From assembly GCA_027066935.1 (NCBI GenBank), contig JAMOMX010000025.1:1-19027 (forward strand): DNA of 19,027 nucleotides, in the 5' to 3' direction. How positions within the stretch are numbered: position 1 is the first letter of the stretch; each line of letters starts with the position of its first letter. This document shows positions 16,266 through 19,027 of the stretch, piece by piece. The position numbers were made by a program, and so were the translations under genes. The stretch is from Sulfurimonas sp. (lineage in GTDB: Bacteria; Campylobacterota; Campylobacteria; Campylobacterales; Sulfurimonadaceae). The notes under the pieces were generated by a model, which had not been told where the DNA came from, did not search any database, and worked only from the letters and a program-made list of their open reading frames with translations.

Positions 16266-16271
16266 ATTATA
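16266..16271 (-). promoter_or_regulatory. -10 element of the 6S RNA candidate
   Basis: TATAAT is read on the minus strand at 16271-16266, preceded by the T-rich stretch TTTTTTGTG. Six bases lie between it and the predicted RNA start near 16259, the standard distance. Confidence 0.6.
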
Positions 16272-16308
16272 CACAAAAAATCTATTAAATTTTCTTTTGT
16301 TCCTTGCT

Positions 16309-16350
16309 AATACCAAAACAAATTATCCATAAAAGATGAGTTTTAGTATT
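16309..16350 (-). terminator. Possible hairpin terminator after hemD
   Basis: On the minus strand AATACTAAAAC (16350-16340) can pair with GTTTTGGTATT (16319-16309) over 11 bp with one G-U pair and a 20-base loop. The first bases overlap the hemD stop codon. No U-run follows directly; a T6 run comes only about 25 bases later, so termination efficiency is doubtful. Confidence 0.35.
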
Positions 16351-16975
16351 ATATTTCTATTATAAGTAAGTTTGCTAACTTTAGACACTCTTTTATAGAG
16401 TTTATTTTAGGCATAGTATATTTAACATAAGCAGGTAGCGAATTTGCTGTTGTCTTGCCTATAACTATAATTTTATTTTTTGAAGTAATAGTGTTGTTTT
16501 TTAAAAAGCATCTAACTGATGATGGGGAAGTAAAAATAAGAGTGCACTCTTCATCATTCAAACGAAAATTTAATATTTCACTTGAACATTCACTCTCATA
16601 AACAATGACCTCATCAACATTAAATCCATCTCCAGCTATCTCTTTTGCTCTTAAATAAAGCCATTTTTTATCTTTTGCATAACTCTTTATAATTGGCAAC
16701 AAGTCTGAACCTATTCCACCACCTACACCTATAACTTTTCCACCAACTGATTCATAATAATTTTTAGTGAACTCTGATATACAAAGTGCTGGAATATTTA
16801 TGTAGTCCTTTTTATCATAAAAAGAGAGGGCATCTACTGCTTTTTTAGATGTAAGTATTAAAAAATCATATTTTGAAAAATCTATATCTGGTTGAAAAAA
16901 TTTAAAATCTAGTGAGTTTATATGTATAACATCTGGGTTTGGAGTTGCAGAGAAAAGATAGATTGGTTTACTCAT
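16349..16975 (-). CDS. hemD: Uroporphyrinogen-III synthase
   Basis: HemD cyclises hydroxymethylbilane to uroporphyrinogen III in haem and sirohaem synthesis. The 208-residue protein is short and divergent, as is normal in Campylobacterota. It shows the two-domain pattern of the family: FLILTSKKAVDAL (38-50) in the first domain, then GDGFNVDEVIVYESEC (115-130), LIFTSPSSVRCFLK (146-159) and IIVIGKTTANSLPA (169-182) in the second. HemD has few invariant residues, so the call rests on this ordered set of motifs. It lies 15 bases after guaA on the same strand, with no convincing Shine-Dalgarno sequence directly before its ATG; GGAG at the guaA stop is about 16 bases away. Translation may depend on coupling with guaA. 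Confidence 0.85.
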   Translation of the reverse strand: MSKPIYLFSATPNPDVIHINSLDFKFFQPDIDFSKYDFLILTSKKAVDALSFYDKKDYINIPALCISEFTKNYYESVGGKVIGVGGGIGSDLLPIIKSYAKDKKWLYLRAKEIAGDGFNVDEVIVYESECSSEILNFRLNDEECTLIFTSPSSVRCFLKNNTITSKNKIIVIGKTTANSLPAYVKYTMPKINSIKECLKLANLLIIEI

Positions 16976-16990
16976 GAGAGAAGCTTTTGC

Positions 16991-18541
16991 TTACTCCCAC
17001 TCAATAGTAGCTGGTGGTTTAGAACTAATATCGTATACAACTCTATTAATACCATCAACTTCATTAATAATTCTTCTTGAAATTCTCTCAAGCAGATCAT
17101 GTGGTAGATGAGCAAATGTAGCTGTCATTCCATCAACAGCTTCAACAACTCTCACACATACAGTATTGTCATATGTACGGTTATCTCCCATCACACCAAC
17201 GCTCTTTACATTTAATAAAACAGCAAATGCCTGCCAAGTTTTAGCATAGTATCCACTTGCTTTTAACTCATCGAGTAAGATAACATCAGCTTCTCGAAGA
17301 ATTGTTAAATCAGGCACATTTACATCACCCATAATTCTAATTGCTAGTCCTGGTCCAGGGAAAGGATGGCGATTAATCATAGCGGCTGGAAGTCCAAGTT
17401 CTAATCCAATTTTACGCACCTCATCTTTAAACAGCTCACGCAAAGGCTCAATCAATTCAAAATCCATCCAATCAGGTAAACCACCAACATTATGATGAGA
17501 TTTAATAACTTCAGATGGTCCATTTACAGAGATAGACTCAATCACATCAGGGTAAAGTGTACCTTGAGCTAAAAATTTAATCCCATCATGTTTTTTAGCT
17601 TCTGCTGCAAACTCTTCTATAAAAGTATGTCCTATAATTTTACGTTTTTCTTCTGGATCAGAGATACCTGCTAATTTTCCTAAAAAATTATCAACAGCAT
17701 CAACAGTAATCAACGGAGTTTTTAAGTTTACTTTAAAAACTTGTTCAACCTGCTCACGCTCACCTTTTCTTAAAAGTCCATTATCTACAAAAACAGGGAC
17801 AAGTTGATCACCAATAGCCTCATAAAGCATAGCTGCAACAACAGAGCTATCAACTCCACCACTCAATCCACATAAAACTTTATTCTTGCCCACTTTTTCA
17901 CGAATAAGATTGATTTGCTCTTTTAAGAAATGCTCCATCTTCCATTTTTCACTAACTCCACAAATATTTTTTGCAAAGTTACGAAGCATTAAATAACCCT
18001 CCTCTGAGTGTTGAACCTCTGGATGATATTGCATAGCATATATACGTTTTTGCTCATTTGCAATAGCTGCATAAGGAGAATTCTCAGATGTAGCTATTGG
18101 ATTAAACCCCTCTGGTAACTGATCTACTTTATCAGAGTGAGACATCCAAACAATAGCATTATCATCACACCCCTCTAAAAGAGGGGAACAATTTTCACCA
18201 AGATTATTGATTTTAAGTTCAGCTTTACCATACTCATGATGATCTGAACGAACAACACTACCACCAAAATCTACCGCAATGCGCTGCATACCATAACAGA
18301 TACCAAGGATAGGAAGTCCCATTTTGTAAACGCCCTGATCTACTTCATAAGCATCTTCATTATAAACAGAAGATGGGCCACCACTAAGTATGATACCTTT
18401 AGGATTTTTTGCTTGAATCTCTTCTACAGGTGTATGATAAGGAAGAATTTCACAATAAATTTTATCTTCACGAAGTCGACGTGCTATAAGCTGAGTATAT
18501 TGAGAACCAAAATCTAAAACAATAATGCTAACATTTGTCAT
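16991..18541 (-). CDS. guaA: GMP synthase (glutamine-hydrolysing)
   Basis: GuaA converts XMP to GMP with ATP and glutamine. The 516-residue protein has the full family layout. A class I glutamine amidotransferase domain carries the catalytic triad C82 (GICYGMQ), H173 and E175 (YHPEV). The ATP-pyrophosphatase domain has the loop LSGGVDSSV (226-234). A C-terminal dimerisation domain has HPFPGPGLAIR and ends in the conserved DISSKPPATIEWE. No residue appears missing. ATG at 18541 has AAAGG seven bases upstream. It heads a two-gene unit with hemD. With purD at the other end of the window it is the second purine-pathway gene present. Confidence 0.97.
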   Translation of the reverse strand: MTNVSIIVLDFGSQYTQLIARRLREDKIYCEILPYHTPVEEIQAKNPKGIILSGGPSSVYNEDAYEVDQGVYKMGLPILGICYGMQRIAVDFGGSVVRSDHHEYGKAELKINNLGENCSPLLEGCDDNAIVWMSHSDKVDQLPEGFNPIATSENSPYAAIANEQKRIYAMQYHPEVQHSEEGYLMLRNFAKNICGVSEKWKMEHFLKEQINLIREKVGKNKVLCGLSGGVDSSVVAAMLYEAIGDQLVPVFVDNGLLRKGEREQVEQVFKVNLKTPLITVDAVDNFLGKLAGISDPEEKRKIIGHTFIEEFAAEAKKHDGIKFLAQGTLYPDVIESISVNGPSEVIKSHHNVGGLPDWMDFELIEPLRELFKDEVRKIGLELGLPAAMINRHPFPGPGLAIRIMGDVNVPDLTILREADVILLDELKASGYYAKTWQAFAVLLNVKSVGVMGDNRTYDNTVCVRVVEAVDGMTATFAHLPHDLLERISRRIINEVDGINRVVYDISSKPPATIEWE

Positions 18542-18589
18542 TTAAATGCCTTTTAATAAATATAATAAATAAGTATGAAAGGATACAAT

Positions 18590-18595
18590 ATTATA
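18590..18595 (-). promoter_or_regulatory. Possible -10 of guaA-hemD
   Basis: TATAAT is read on the minus strand at 18595-18590, which would give a leader of about 40 bases. Other AT-rich hexamers (for example in 18555-18565) are nearer to the gene, so the exact start is uncertain. Confidence 0.4.
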
Positions 18596-18619
18596 GATTA
18601 ATGTTAGGTTTGTAATTTA

Positions 18620-18650
18620 TATACCAACACAAAGCATGGGTGTTGGTATA
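18620..18650 (-). terminator. Hairpin after nhaD
   Basis: A perfect 11-bp inverted repeat TATACCAACAC/GTGTTGGTATA with a 9-base loop lies 16 bases beyond the antiporter stop codon and before the guaA promoter region. It is the strongest stem in this spacer and is placed like a terminator. No U-run follows it on the minus strand, so it may instead protect the 3' end of the mRNA. Confidence 0.55.
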
Positions 18651-18666
18651 ATAAACGAGTATATAA

Positions 18667-19027
18667 TTAGCGTTGTATATATAGACCTAATACTTCAAAC
18701 TGAACATACCAAACTGCGATTGATGCGAAGTAACCTATTATTATAGTCCAAGAATATTTCATATGTGAACCAAAAGTATAGATACCTTTAAGTTTACCCA
18801 TAACACCAACACCAGCAGCTGAACCAAAAGCTATCATACTACCACCAACACCAGCTGTTAGTGTTACTAACATCCACTGAGCTAATTCAATATCTGGTGA
18901 TGCCTTAAGAACAGCCGACATAACAGGTACATTATCAATAAGTGCAGAGAGAAAACCAACACCAATATTTACATAAGTTGGATCAAACATCTCATAAAGC
19001 TTAGCTGCGTGACCTAAAAAACCTGCA
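18667..19027 (-). CDS. nhaD: NhaD-type Na+/H+ antiporter, C-terminal part, cut by window end
   Basis: The frame is open from the window edge (AGFLGHAAKLYEMFDP) to the stop at 18667, about 120 residues. It carries the conserved ion-transporter stretch GVGFLSALIDNVPVMSAVL. A Gly/Ala-rich membrane segment (TAGVGGSMIAFGSAAGVGVMG) and a last hydrophobic helix before the C-terminus (YSWTIIIGYFASIAVWYV) follow. These fit the end of NhaD-family sodium:proton antiporters of the inner membrane. The Met codon at 18990 is internal; the true start lies outside the window. The gene runs in the same direction as guaA but appears to be a separate unit because of the hairpin at 18620-18650. Confidence 0.9.
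   Translation of the reverse strand, partial: AGFLGHAAKLYEMFDPTYVNIGVGFLSALIDNVPVMSAVLKASPDIELAQWMLVTLTAGVGGSMIAFGSAAGVGVMGKLKGIYTFGSHMKYSWTIIIGYFASIAVWYVQFEVLGLYIQR

Overview
The window is about 19 kb of AT-rich DNA from a Campylobacterota (epsilonproteobacterial) chromosome, most like a Sulfurimonas-type organism. The pointers are the low GC, TGnTATAAT-type promoters without a clear -35, the short HemD, and the purD/RDD/lptD/phosphoribosyltransferase/pnp gene order. Genus placement is my judgement from recalled gene order and protein character, not a search.

Left side (1-4980, minus strand): a tight housekeeping operon. An extended -10 promoter at about 4968 drives purD, an RDD membrane protein, lptD, a phosphoribosyltransferase and pnp (cut by the window start). 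Junctions overlap or are only a few bases long, and two genes start with TTG behind strong Shine-Dalgarno sequences.

Middle (5102-16027): an accessory surface and signalling block. On the minus strand one apparent operon encodes a large lipoprotein (three cadherin-like repeats plus a seven-bladed FG-GAP propeller), a TPR plus beta-barrel outer-membrane protein of Slam/DUF560 type, and a secreted FecR-domain protein ending in a TbpB-like barrel. The last two look like the translocon and cargo of a type XI (Slam) secretion system, although the cargo is not a lipoprotein and carries an unusual FecR domain. Divergent from this, on the plus strand, lie a CHASE2-domain adenylate cyclase and a metallo-beta-lactamase-GAF-HD-GYP protein. 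Together they could make cAMP, possibly degrade it, and degrade c-di-GMP. A 159-bp MITE-like element, with perfect 18-bp inverted ends and an exact 10-bp target duplication, sits between these two genes.

Right side (16028-19027, minus strand): a stretch with no coding gene holds a strong candidate 6S RNA with its own -10. It is followed by hemD, guaA and the 3' part of an NhaD-type Na+/H+ antiporter gene, which ends at a clear 11-bp hairpin. The accessory block therefore lies between housekeeping genes on both sides.
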